The translations under genes and the position numbers were made by a program. The notes beneath the pieces are model-generated. The model made no database searches. It was not told where the DNA came from and saw nothing but the letters and a program-made list of their open reading frames with translations. This document shows positions 34,554 to 43,285 of a stretch of DNA of 64,000 nucleotides, piece by piece (the stretch's first letter is position 1; every line of letters begins with the position of its first letter). Source of the stretch: Bacteroidaceae bacterium (GTDB lineage Bacteria > Bacteroidota > Bacteroidia > Bacteroidales > Bacteroidaceae); the NCBI GenBank assembly GCA_017503065.1, contig JAFVTT010000001.1, positions 1 through 64,000 of the forward strand. The letters are read 5' to 3'.

Positions 34554-35882
34554 CTATTTCTTAGTCCAATACTGGTCGGTAAACTCCTTCTTGATATTAA
34601 GTTCCTCCAACTCGAAGTGCTTGTTGAACAGAGACCATGTCACGTCCAGCATCTCCTCGGTGTTCAGGTTCACGTCGATGGCCAGAAGTTTCTCTGCGTA
34701 GTCCTTTGCATAGTCCAGGCAACGGTTGTCGTAGTCTGTCAGGTCGAAACCGTTCTCCAACTTTGTCTTTGCGTTGGCGGCATCGGCATACAGACGGATG
34801 GCAGCGTTCATCACCTGGGCATGGTCCTTGCGGGTCTTCTTGCCTGCTACCAACTGCTTCAGACGAGACAGCGAACGGAAGGGGTCTACTACCACCTTGC
34901 CCACATCGCTGTCGCGGCGCAGATACAACTGGCCCTCGGTGATGTAACCCGTGTTGTCGGGCACGGCATGGGTGATGTCGCCACCGCTCAGTGTGGTTAC
35001 GGCAATGATGGTGATGGAACCGCCACCTACGCTCTCGGGGAACTGCACGGCCTTCTCGTAGATCTTGGCCAGGTCGGAGTACAGCGAACCGGGCATGGAG
35101 TCCTTGGAAGGAATCTGGTCCATACGGTTGCTTACGATAGACAGAGAGTCGGCATACGATGTCATGTCGGTGAGCAGTACCAGCACGGTCTCATGCTTCT
35201 CCACGGCAAAGTACTCGGCTGCGGTAAGTGCCATGTCGGGAATGAGCAGTCGCTCCACGGCAGGGTCCTCGGTGGTGTTGATGAAGGATATGATTCTGTC
35301 CAGCGCACCTGCATTGGAGAAGGTGTTGCGGAAGAAGTAATAGTCATCGTTGGTCATACCCATACCGCCCAGGATGATCTTGTCGGCCTTGGCGCGCATG
35401 GCCACCATAGCCATCACCTCGTTGAAGGGCTGGTCGGGGTCGGCGAAGAAGGGGATCTTCTGACCGGACACCAGGGTGTTGTTCAGGTCGATACCTGCAA
35501 TACCGGTGGCGATGAGTTCGCTGGGCTGCTTACGGCGCACGGGGTTCACTGAAGGACCGCCGATTTCCACCTCCTTGCCCTCAATCTCGGGACCTCCGTC
35601 GATGGGATGTCCGTAGGCATTGAAGAAACGGCCTGCCAGGTCGTCGCTCACCTTCAGAGAGGGAGCCTTGCCAAGGAAGGTAACCTCGGCATTGGTGGGG
35701 ATACCGCCGGTACCCTCAAACACCTGCAGGGTAACGTCGTCGCCCACAATCTTTACCACCTGGGCCAGACGGCCGTTGATGGTTGCCAGTTCGTCATAAC
35801 CCACGCCCTTCGCCTTCAAGGAGCATGTGGCCTTGGTTATCTGGCTTATCTTTGTATATACTTTCTGAAATGCTGTTGCCAT
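34554..35882 (-). CDS. ntpB: V-type ATPase subunit B (non-catalytic)
   Basis: The non-catalytic nucleotide-subunit of the V1 ring. The 442-residue protein shows the family segments PVNPVRRKQPSELIATGIAGIDLNNTLVSGQKIPFFA, FINTTEDPAVERLLIPDMALTAAEYFA and VLVLLTDMTSYADSLSIVSNRMDQIPSKDSMPGSLYSDLAKIYEKA, but lacks a P-loop, as expected. It follows subunit A by 12 bp. Confidence 0.94.
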   Translation of the reverse strand: MATAFQKVYTKISQITKATCSLKAKGVGYDELATINGRLAQVVKIVGDDVTLQVFEGTGGIPTNAEVTFLGKAPSLKVSDDLAGRFFNAYGHPIDGGPEIEGKEVEIGGPSVNPVRRKQPSELIATGIAGIDLNNTLVSGQKIPFFADPDQPFNEVMAMVAMRAKADKIILGGMGMTNDDYYFFRNTFSNAGALDRIISFINTTEDPAVERLLIPDMALTAAEYFAVEKHETVLVLLTDMTSYADSLSIVSNRMDQIPSKDSMPGSLYSDLAKIYEKAVQFPESVGGGSITIIAVTTLSGGDITHAVPDNTGYITEGQLYLRRDSDVGKVVVDPFRSLSRLKQLVAGKKTRKDHAQVMNAAIRLYADAANAKTKLENGFDLTDYDNRCLDYAKDYAEKLLAIDVNLNTEEMLDVTWSLFNKHFELEELNIKKEFTDQYWTKK

Positions 35883-35894
35883 ACCTTATATATA

Positions 35895-37634
35895 TTATAA
35901 CATTGCTTCTACCTGCTTCTTGAAGTCGTAGTACTGCTCGCTCTTGTAGACAGAGTAGTTCATCTGCTTGCACAGGTTGATCATCTTCTTGAAGTACCTG
36001 GTAACTTCCTCGAACTCCACGAACTTATAATCCTCCTTATCGCAGATGGCGGTAACGAGGTTCAGTATCTCCTCCTGACGCTCCAGGGGAGTAACGGCAT
36101 CTATCTCGTCGAAGGCATCCTGCTGGAGGATGACGAAGTCGATAATCTCGGACTTCCAGAAGGTAACGTGATACTCCACGGGCACACCGTCGTCACCCAG
36201 AATGTTTATCTGCTCGGCAATCTCCTTACCGCGCTGCATGCGGGTCTTCAAAGCGAGAACCTTGGGAATCCACTCCTCGTTGATGTGTCCCTTGATGTAC
36301 TCGGCAAACTCGGGATACTCCAGATACTTGGAATAAGAGTCGATGGGGTTGACGGCAGGATAGCGCTTCTTGTCGGCACGGTCCTGCTCCAGAGCGTAGA
36401 AGCAACGTGCCACCTTCTTGGTGTTCTCGGTTACAGGCTCCTTCAGGTTACCACCGGCAGGAGATACGGTACCGAGGAAGGTAACGCTGCCCACCTCGCC
36501 ATTGTTCAGGTAAACGTATCCGGCACGGCCGTAGAAGTTGGCCACCAGCGCGCCTAAGTCCATGGGGAAGGCATCGGGACCGGGAAGTTCCTCCATACGG
36601 TTACTCATCTCGCGCAGAGCCTGTGCCCAACGGGAGGTGGAGTCGGCCATCAGCAGCACGCGCAGACCCATGGAACGGTAGTACTCGGCCATGGTCATGG
36701 CGGTGTACACTGATGCCTCACGGGCGGCAACGGGCATGTTGGAGGTGTTGGCGATGATGATGGTACGTTCCATCAACTTGCGGCCAGTATGGGGGTCGAC
36801 GAGTTCGGGGAACTCGGTGAAGATTTCCACAACCTCGTTGGCACGCTCACCACAGGCGGCGATGATAACGATGTCTGCCTCGGCTTGCTTTGATATGGCA
36901 TGCTGAAGCACGGTCTTACCAGTACCGAAGGGACCGGGGATGAAGCCTGTACCGCCCTCTACGATGGGGTTGAAGGTGTCGATGGTACGCACGCCAGTTT
37001 CCAGCAACTTGAACGGACGGGGTTTCTCCTTGTAGTTGGTCATGGCGAACTTCACGGGCCAGTGCTGTACCATGGTCACGTTGATGTCCTCGCCGGCCTC
37101 GGTGGTCAGCACGGCAATGGTGTCGTTCACCTTGTACTGGCCTGCGGGAACGATGCTCTTCACCACGGCAGTGCCCTCCATCTGGAAGGGAGCCATGATC
37201 TTCAGGGGCTGGTGGTTTTCCTCCACCTTGCCCAGCCAGTCGCTTCCCTGCACACGGTCGCCGGCCTTCACGATGGGGTCGAAGTCCCACAGACGGTCCT
37301 CGTCCAGAGGAGCGGTGTACTGGCCACGGCGCAGGAAGACGCCGTCCATCTTGTCGAGGTCGTTCTGCAGACCGTCGTAGTTCTTACTCAGCATACCGGG
37401 GCCCAACTGGATTTCCAGCTGGTGTCCGGTGAATTCGGCCTGGGAGTCTACCTTCAAGCCACGTGTACTTTCAAAGACCTGAACGTACACGTCGCTGCCC
37501 ACGACCTTGATGACCTCGGCCATCAGGCGGTCGCCGCCAGTCGTAATGTAGCATATCTCGCCCTGCAGGACAGGTCCGTCCACACGGAGTGTCACCATGT
37601 TGGAGACTACGCCACTAACTATACCTTTTGTCAT
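35895..37634 (-). CDS. ntpA: V-type ATPase subunit A (catalytic)
   Basis: Catalytic ATP-hydrolysing subunit. The 579-residue protein carries a P-loop (GPFGTGKTVLQHAISKQA), a bulge domain with GDRVQGSDWLGKV, and conserved LLMADSTSRWAQALREMSNRMEELPG and the GDDGVPVEYHVT region. The P-loop reads GPFGTGKT where many relatives have GPFGSGKT or GAFGCGKT, a conservative difference. All catalytic residues appear intact. Confidence 0.95.
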   Translation of the reverse strand: MTKGIVSGVVSNMVTLRVDGPVLQGEICYITTGGDRLMAEVIKVVGSDVYVQVFESTRGLKVDSQAEFTGHQLEIQLGPGMLSKNYDGLQNDLDKMDGVFLRRGQYTAPLDEDRLWDFDPIVKAGDRVQGSDWLGKVEENHQPLKIMAPFQMEGTAVVKSIVPAGQYKVNDTIAVLTTEAGEDINVTMVQHWPVKFAMTNYKEKPRPFKLLETGVRTIDTFNPIVEGGTGFIPGPFGTGKTVLQHAISKQAEADIVIIAACGERANEVVEIFTEFPELVDPHTGRKLMERTIIIANTSNMPVAAREASVYTAMTMAEYYRSMGLRVLLMADSTSRWAQALREMSNRMEELPGPDAFPMDLGALVANFYGRAGYVYLNNGEVGSVTFLGTVSPAGGNLKEPVTENTKKVARCFYALEQDRADKKRYPAVNPIDSYSKYLEYPEFAEYIKGHINEEWIPKVLALKTRMQRGKEIAEQINILGDDGVPVEYHVTFWKSEIIDFVILQQDAFDEIDAVTPLERQEEILNLVTAICDKEDYKFVEFEEVTRYFKKMINLCKQMNYSVYKSEQYYDFKKQVEAML

Positions 37635-37689
37635 ATCTTGTTATGTTATTTCCTTGAATAAGTTGGGGGATTGAATTATGCACTTACGC

Positions 37690-38544
37690 CTATGCACCCT
37701 TGCGCTTGTACTCGTCGGGGACTTGGGCGGAACCTCGCAGGTCGTCGATTATCTTTTGGAAGCGCGCCTTGCCGTGCTCCACGTCCAGATTGGCCCAACG
37801 GTACTGCATCTCCAGTTTGCACATGTAGGCAAACACGGCATCGAAGTTGAAGGGGTCGAAGAACGTCTGTTCGTCCAACCAAAGCCACTTGAAGGTGTCT
37901 ATCATCTTCTCCTTTTTCACTGGGTCGGTCTCCTCCACGATCTTCTTGAGTTCCTGGACATTGTCCATACCTATGTGCCTGATGAAGTCCTTGGCGTTGT
38001 TCTCGCGTATCATGGTCTGCACCTCGCCTTCACCCTTAATGTAGTCGCTGGCCTTCCATCCCTGCTTGGCAGCCAGCATGGCCGTGAGGATGTTGTTGAT
38101 ATCCATGTTCAACTGATACCAGCTGCGGACAAACTCGTTGGAGCAGGTGTTTATGGCGTACTCATAGAACTGGCAGAGCATCTCGTCCTCGGGGAAGTAG
38201 CCCTTCTTGTCCTTGTTGAAGTTCCATGCACGTGCAAACTCGCTCATGAACGCAGGATAGCGGTGCACGTTGAAGTTCAGTTCCTGAGCGCTTGTTATCA
38301 GGTCCTTGTACTGCTCCTTGCTGAAGTTTCCGTTGTATTTGATATCGGCCTCGGGATCCTTCAGCAATGCCACCAGATTGCGGCAATCCTGAAGCATGAA
38401 ATAGTATTGGGCCATAAGGCGTGCATCCCATGGAACCAGCGCTTCGTGCAACTGCTCCATGAATTCCTCCATGTCGCATCCCGGTTTCGGGTCCGAGAAG
38501 TTAATCTCGGGCAAACCGGCCATAAGACAATAGTAGCTTGCCAT
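37690..38544 (-). CDS. DUF2764 protein of the V-ATPase operon
   Basis: A 284-residue protein with the start MASYYCLMAGLPEINFSDP and a mostly helical body rich in Trp/Phe. It lies between subunits E and A, where the Bacteroidetes and spirochaete operons have a DUF2764 gene. No subunit C gene is present, so DUF2764 may play that peripheral role; this is inference from position, not similarity. The family name comes from context and length. Confidence 0.82.
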   Translation of the reverse strand: MASYYCLMAGLPEINFSDPKPGCDMEEFMEQLHEALVPWDARLMAQYYFMLQDCRNLVALLKDPEADIKYNGNFSKEQYKDLITSAQELNFNVHRYPAFMSEFARAWNFNKDKKGYFPEDEMLCQFYEYAINTCSNEFVRSWYQLNMDINNILTAMLAAKQGWKASDYIKGEGEVQTMIRENNAKDFIRHIGMDNVQELKKIVEETDPVKKEKMIDTFKWLWLDEQTFFDPFNFDAVFAYMCKLEMQYRWANLDVEHGKARFQKIIDDLRGSAQVPDEYKRKGA

Positions 38545-38553
38545 CTTCTTCTT

Positions 38554-39141
38554 TTAGAACAGCATCTGCACAAGTTGTGGACGCAGGAACGACTTAAAGT
38601 AATCCTCAAACTCCTCCTTGCCGAAACTTACCTTGTAACTTCCGTCGGCAGGCTGGATGGTGAACAGGCTGTTGCGGCCATTCACCTTCTCTATGCTCAC
38701 GCCCTTGTCAAGAACAGCCTTTGCCTCCTTGACGAAATATGCCTTCAGGGCGTCGGCGTCGGCAGACTCGATGACAATGGGTTCGTTCTCCACCCACTTG
38801 CTGGCCAGGGCTACGGTAAACTTGCACAGGAAATCCTTGTCGGCCGTCAGTTTGTCAACAGCCTGACCCACTGCTGATGCGGTGAGCACATTGGCGATCT
38901 CGCTCTTCAGGGCACTCAGGGACTGGGCAGTGTACAACTTCAACTCGTTCTTGGTGTTGGTTTCCAACTCAGCCACGGTCTTCTTGCCGGCGGCCTCTAT
39001 CTCGGCGGCCTTCTTCTTGGCCTCTGCTATGATCTGGGCGGCCTGTTCCTTGGCCTCCTGGATGATGCGGTCGGCCTCGGCCTGACCCTTCTCTACGCCC
39101 TCACGATAGATTTTCTCTGTGAGTTCTTGAATTTTTTCCAT
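38554..39141 (-). CDS. ntpE: V-type ATPase subunit E (peripheral stalk)
   Basis: Peripheral-stalk subunit. The 195-residue protein has an N-terminal alanine/lysine-rich coiled coil (about 10-75: EKGQAEADRIIQEAKEQAAQIIAEAKKKAAEIEA) and a globular C-terminal domain, typical of subunit E. It is first in the operon. Subunits F, C and G/H are not encoded in the operon. Confidence 0.88.
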   Translation of the reverse strand: MEKIQELTEKIYREGVEKGQAEADRIIQEAKEQAAQIIAEAKKKAAEIEAAGKKTVAELETNTKNELKLYTAQSLSALKSEIANVLTASAVGQAVDKLTADKDFLCKFTVALASKWVENEPIVIESADADALKAYFVKEAKAVLDKGVSIEKVNGRNSLFTIQPADGSYKVSFGKEEFEDYFKSFLRPQLVQMLF

Positions 39142-39206
39142 TATTTTAGGTTTTGTTTTACGTTACGTTCTGCCATAAAAGCCCAAAAACAAGGCTTTAA
39201 TCCCCG

Positions 39207-39214
39207 CAAAGGTA
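39207..39214 (-). promoter_or_regulatory. -7 box of the V-ATPase operon
   Basis: The minus strand reads TACCTTTG, 66 bp before the subunit E start; no other promoter-like box precedes the operon. Confidence 0.65.
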
Positions 39215-39320
39215 GCAAAAAGAAATGAAGTAACGCACGCGCGAGGAACGGAAAATGCCCGCGTGCATGCTTTTTAGGACAATTAAGTGCCATCGGGGAG
39301 CAAAACTCGGTAATATTTAC

Positions 39321-39328
39321 TAACTTTG
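39321..39328 (+). promoter_or_regulatory. -7 box of the MOP flippase gene
   Basis: TAACTTTG ends eight bases before the ATG at 39,337. A transcript starting 4-6 bases beyond would have a leader of only a few bases, so the message would be nearly leaderless. Confidence 0.6.
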
Positions 39329-39336
39329 GCACTGTT

Positions 39337-40785
39337 ATGAGCGAGAAATCTCTGAAAGAACGCACGGCACGCGGCCTCATCTGGGGCGGTATGAGCAATG
39401 GCATAATGCAGTTGCTCGGTGCTTTGTTCGGTTTGGCGCTGATGCGACTGCTCACTCCTGCCGACTGGGGCAAGGTGTATATGCTCAACATCTTTGCCGC
39501 TCTGGCAAGCACCCTGCAGGAGAGCGGTTTCATTGCCGCCCTGTGCAACAAGAAGGAACCTACCGACCGGGAGTACAACGCCGTCTTCTGGTTCAACCTG
39601 ATAGTGAGCGGAAGCCTGTACATCATCCTGTGGTTCCTGGCACCATTGATTGCCGGATTCTATGGCGACCCCGACCTTATCCCCCTGGCACGTTTCCTGT
39701 TCCTCGGGTTCCTGCTTTCGGGCCTTGGTACAGTGCAGAGGGCTTATCTCTTCGGACACCTGATGGTGAGGGAGACAAGCATCTGCGGCATCACGGCCAT
39801 GCTTGTATCGGGAGCCGTGGGCGTGACCATGGCGTGGAACGGATTTGCCCATTGGGGCATAGTGGCACAGAGTGTGACGTTCGTGTTCGTGGTGCAACTG
39901 ATGAACTGGTACTACTCAAGTTGGCGCCCGTCCCTGCGCATCGACCTGCGACCGGCATGGCAGATGTTCAACTTCAGCAGCAAACTGCTAATTACCAATA
40001 TCTTTAATATTCTCAACAATCATGCCTTCAGCGTGCTCTTGGGCAAATACTTCGGCAACCGCCAGGCAGGTATCTACGGCACGGCACGCAAGTGGGATGA
40101 CATGGCCGCCGGCACCATAAACGGCATGGTTGCGGCCGTGGCACAACCCACCCTGGCACAGGTGGCGGACGACACGGGGCGCTATGTGCAGATATTCCGC
40201 AAGATGCTGCGCTTCGTTGCATTCGTCTCCTTCCCCGCCCTGCTGGGCCTGGGCATGATAGCCGAGGAGTTCATCCTGCTGGCAGGCGGAGAAAAGTGGA
40301 TAGAGAGCGGCAGGATACTTACCCTTCTGTGCATCCACGGCGCCTTCTTCCCCATCACCACCCTATACAGCAACCTGACCATAAGCCGCGGACATAGCGG
40401 CGTGAACATGGCCTGCACCATAGGTCAGTGCCTGGCAGTATGGGCAGGTCTCATCCTTTTGTACACAAACGGATACGGCATGTTGCAGATGGTCGTGTTC
40501 TTCATAGCACTGAACGTACTCTGGCTCGGCATCTGGCAATGGTGGGCAAAAAGGCTCATTGGCATGAAATGGCGTTGGGCGGCAATGGACACTATGCCGT
40601 TCCTTGGTTTCTCCATCGCAGTACTTGCATTCACATGGTGGATTACACTGCCCATCGAGAACCTTTGGGCTCTCATGCTCTCCCGCATAGCCATGGCTGC
40701 ACTGCTCTATGCCGGCATCATGTGGATAAGCGGCGCAAAGATCATGCGCGAGGCCATCGGCTACATCCTGCACAAAAAATCCTGA
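39337..40785 (+). CDS. MOP-superfamily polysaccharide flippase (Wzx-like)
   Basis: Inner-membrane protein that likely flips lipid-linked oligosaccharides. The 482-residue protein has around 14 hydrophobic segments, starting from a basic N-terminus (SEKSLKERTARGLIWGGMSNGIMQLLGALFGLALMRLLTP), the usual opening of this family. The charged loop GKYFGNRQAGIYGTARKWDDMAAG is in the middle. Nearby glycosyltransferases (45,121-48,439) support a role in surface glycan export. Substrate is unknown. Confidence 0.88.
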   Translation: MSEKSLKERTARGLIWGGMSNGIMQLLGALFGLALMRLLTPADWGKVYMLNIFAALASTLQESGFIAALCNKKEPTDREYNAVFWFNLIVSGSLYIILWFLAPLIAGFYGDPDLIPLARFLFLGFLLSGLGTVQRAYLFGHLMVRETSICGITAMLVSGAVGVTMAWNGFAHWGIVAQSVTFVFVVQLMNWYYSSWRPSLRIDLRPAWQMFNFSSKLLITNIFNILNNHAFSVLLGKYFGNRQAGIYGTARKWDDMAAGTINGMVAAVAQPTLAQVADDTGRYVQIFRKMLRFVAFVSFPALLGLGMIAEEFILLAGGEKWIESGRILTLLCIHGAFFPITTLYSNLTISRGHSGVNMACTIGQCLAVWAGLILLYTNGYGMLQMVVFFIALNVLWLGIWQWWAKRLIGMKWRWAAMDTMPFLGFSIAVLAFTWWITLPIENLWALMLSRIAMAALLYAGIMWISGAKIMREAIGYILHKKS

Positions 40786-40828
40786 ATTCCCACCCGTCAA
40801 CCCCATCATTGCATCGGGACAACAAACC

Positions 40829-40897
40829 AGTCCTCCTACTAAGAGGACTGCAGTACTCCTACTATGAGGACTGGAGTACTCCTATTAAGAGGACTGA
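40829..40897. repeat. Three 23-bp tandem hairpin repeats
   Basis: Units at 40,829-40,851, 40,852-40,874 and 40,875-40,897 read AGTCCTCCTACTAAGAGGACT plus two bases, each variant about 19-20 of 23 identical. In each unit AGTCCTC or AGTACTC faces GAGGACT, so each can fold into a small hairpin. They lie between the flippase and the restriction system, just after the flippase stop. Confidence 0.88.
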
Positions 40898-41040
40898 TAC
40901 AAACAAAGTGAACGAGAATGGATGAAAAGAGAGCAACAAGCCAAGACCCCTCGTAGTTATTGTGCCATTCTAAGAAATAAGCAATACTACCATATTGACC
41001 AGGAAACGTCAAAAAGAGTTTTAGTGTCTGAGGAATCAAA

Positions 41041-41919
41041 TCAAAACGGCAAGCCTCCGTACATGTTCGTGTCATCCTCGCATAGCATTCCGGCAGAGGT
41101 GAGGTTCAGTTTGGAGAGGTCCTTTATCTTTGAACGGTATAGTTCTGCTATGCCTGTGTCTTCCAGTTCTTCGCGCCTTTTGCGGCTCATCTCTACAAAT
41201 TCTTTTTCCCGTTCTATGCCAAGGAAACGGCGCCCGAGCAGTGTGGAGGCTATGCCTGTGGTGCTGCTTCCCGCAAAGGGGTCAAGAATCCATTGGCCTG
41301 GCTGGGTGGAAGCAAGGATGATGCGCGAGAGCAATGCCAGGGGCTTTTGAGTCGGGTGCTTGCCGCAGGACTTTTCCCATCGGCCTATAGTAGGCAGTTG
41401 CCACACATCGGTCATCTGCTTGTCATCGTTCAGTTGCTTCATCAGTTCATAATTGTACTGATGTGCCACCTTTCTTGACTTGCGTGCCCAAATGACGAAC
41501 TCGGTGGAGTATGTGAAGTATCGGCAAGAAATGTTAGGTGCAGGATTGGTCTTTGCCCAAGTGATGACGTTCAGTATCTTGAATCCGAGTTTTATCAGTT
41601 GTTGCTGAACGCTGAAGATGTTGTGATGTGTGCCCGAAATCCATATCGTTCCGTTCTCCTTGAGGTGGCGGTGACATTGCGTGAGCCATTCAAGGTTGAA
41701 GGCATCCATATCCTCCGTGGTGGTGGGCTTGTCCCACGCTCCCTTGTCCACACACACCACCTTGCCGCTCTGGCACGATATGCCTCCGCTGGACAGGAAG
41801 TATGGAGGGTCGGCAAAGATCATGTCGAACTTGAAGTCGAAATCCCTTAGCAGCAGGATGCTGTCGCCATGAAGCAGGGTGAAATCGCGGTTGGGTGATT
41901 TGTAGTATGAAGGAATCAT
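41041..41919 (-). CDS. DpnA/MboIB-like adenine-N6 DNA methyltransferase, GATC specificity (beta class)
   Basis: Second methyltransferase of a DpnII/MboI-type system; such enzymes methylate adenine in GATC, the DpnA type acting also on single-stranded DNA. The 292-residue protein has the catalytic motif DPPYFLSSGGISC, followed by the SAM motif FAGSSTTGIAS near the C-terminus: the beta-class order. It closely follows my memory of DpnA (VDKGAWDKPTT, NPAPNISCRYFTYSTE, GKHPTQKPLALLSRIILAST). It overlaps the upstream nuclease gene by four bases. It is notably GC-rich compared with that gene. Confidence 0.88.
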   Translation of the reverse strand: MIPSYYKSPNRDFTLLHGDSILLLRDFDFKFDMIFADPPYFLSSGGISCQSGKVVCVDKGAWDKPTTTEDMDAFNLEWLTQCHRHLKENGTIWISGTHHNIFSVQQQLIKLGFKILNVITWAKTNPAPNISCRYFTYSTEFVIWARKSRKVAHQYNYELMKQLNDDKQMTDVWQLPTIGRWEKSCGKHPTQKPLALLSRIILASTQPGQWILDPFAGSSTTGIASTLLGRRFLGIEREKEFVEMSRKRREELEDTGIAELYRSKIKDLSKLNLTSAGMLCEDDTNMYGGLPF

Positions 41920-42440
41920 TGCTCGGGGACAGGCAAACCTAATTTTTGAAGTGGTATATAATCAAAATAAAAATGACAATTTACACTAATAATGTAATCC
42001 AACACATCCCTGTATTTGGGCTTCTTGAACCACTGGCTTAATATATAAACATATTCTACTTCAATATTCAACTGGGATAACAATTTAATATATTGTTTCC
42101 TCTTGAAATCACAAGTCTGTAACTTTTCATCAACACTACCTTTAACACTCTGGTTTTTTACTTCAATAATGAACAGAGTGTTATTGACAATTACATAGAT
42201 GCAGTTGTCTGGGAGTAGCTGACTTGAAATTATTTTTTTCCAGTCAACGCCATTTGCCTTCAAGAATCTGTAAAACTCGTGTTTCTTAAAAACATAAGCT
42301 ACTACATCTCCATTATAAAGGACGTCGGAACCCTTTACCTCATAATTCTTTTGCTGAGAAAGATAGGTAGCAAGATCTACCTTGCCTTCGTATATTAATC
42401 CAGTGATGGTATTACCACCACCTACGCCACCCTTGATCAT
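41916..42440 (-). CDS. PD-(D/E)XK-type nuclease within the GATC restriction locus
   Basis: A 174-residue protein absent from classic DpnII and MboI loci. A PD-(D/E)XK core is visible: P77-D78 (LLPDNC), then a hydrophobic strand (LFIIEVKN) with E93 and K95, and downstream DFKRKQYIKLL. The N-terminal IKGGVGGGNTITGLIYEGK is glycine-rich and ends in a Glu that could be the usual first-helix acid. This suggests an extra restriction or repair nuclease. It is strongly AT-rich compared with both neighbours, and overlaps each by four bases. I do not know its target or exact family. Confidence 0.68.
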   Translation of the reverse strand: MIKGGVGGGNTITGLIYEGKVDLATYLSQQKNYEVKGSDVLYNGDVVAYVFKKHEFYRFLKANGVDWKKIISSQLLPDNCIYVIVNNTLFIIEVKNQSVKGSVDEKLQTCDFKRKQYIKLLSQLNIEVEYVYILSQWFKKPKYRDVLDYIISVNCHFYFDYIPLQKLGLPVPEQ

Positions 42441-43285
42441 ATTAAATTTGACTGTTTGACGAGTTTTATAAATTCAGCAATATCTGTAAGATTATATATG
42501 CTTGGAATAATAGAATAGGCCTCCTGTAATTTATTCTTTGCACTCCTCCAACCAATGCCGTCTGTTATCCACACGAATTCATATCCTTCCACAGAATTTA
42601 TCTTTGGTGCAATGTCCGAATAGGAACGCGCCACCTCGTTTAGTTTGGAACCTCCGCCACTATAGAAATTAACCTCAATGAGATATACCTTGGCAGGAGT
42701 TTCAATGACAAAGTCAAAACGCTTTTTGTCCTCGCCCAGAACCTCCGTCAATGACGGATATTCGCTTGAATAGACTTCCTTGCCGTATTTTATGTCCGCT
42801 TCTTCAAGAAGCGCCTGAACAGTGTCCTCCATGATGTGCCCGCTTCTGTTCTTGCGAGCATTTGAATCCAAACCTGTTTCTATGCCAAATACATAATCCA
42901 CCAAATCCTTGATGCGGTTACTCCTGAGCAGTTCGGCCAACCCCGTCTCGTTCAGGAATTCAACCACTCCTTCGGGAGAAGTAAACAACTGATTCAGCAG
43001 GACACATTCGCCAAGTGAATCTATCACCTTCTTCTTGCCATCGTCTCTGACGGCAATCAGGATGTCCATCACATTGAAGGCACTGCTATCCCTTTGCCAA
43101 ATATCATTGACAGCAGCCTCTATGTCGGTTTTGCCAATGAGATAATTCAGCATGTTGAGACTGATTTCTATGTTGCGTACATTCTGCGATATCTTCTCAA
43201 AATCGCAGAAGAATCCCAAGGTCTGGTTGGTGTCCTTCAGTTGGGACATGAACACTTCAAACTCCAATTCTGTATGTGCACTCAT
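42437..43285 (-). CDS. DpnII/MboI-family type II restriction endonuclease (GATC)
   Basis: Cuts unmethylated GATC. The 282-residue protein has the family block KRFDFVIETPAKVYLIEVNFYSGGGSKLNEVARSY (about 185-225), where the Asp and the E-x-N of IEVNFYSGGGSKLNE correspond to the conserved core in DpnII and MboI; the N-terminal KSGHIMED-like segment reads RKNRSGHIMEDTVQALL. It overlaps the Dam-like gene by 29 bases at its start and the PD-(D/E)XK gene by four at its end. Confidence 0.9.
   Translation of the reverse strand: MSAHTELEFEVFMSQLKDTNQTLGFFCDFEKISQNVRNIEISLNMLNYLIGKTDIEAAVNDIWQRDSSAFNVMDILIAVRDDGKKKVIDSLGECVLLNQLFTSPEGVVEFLNETGLAELLRSNRIKDLVDYVFGIETGLDSNARKNRSGHIMEDTVQALLEEADIKYGKEVYSSEYPSLTEVLGEDKKRFDFVIETPAKVYLIEVNFYSGGGSKLNEVARSYSDIAPKINSVEGYEFVWITDGIGWRSAKNKLQEAYSIIPSIYNLTDIAEFIKLVKQSNLI

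Noticed and set aside
40922..41350. Rightward open frame before the restriction system
   Set aside because: Most of it is antisense to the DpnA-like methyltransferase; the first 40 codons show no motif or promoter.
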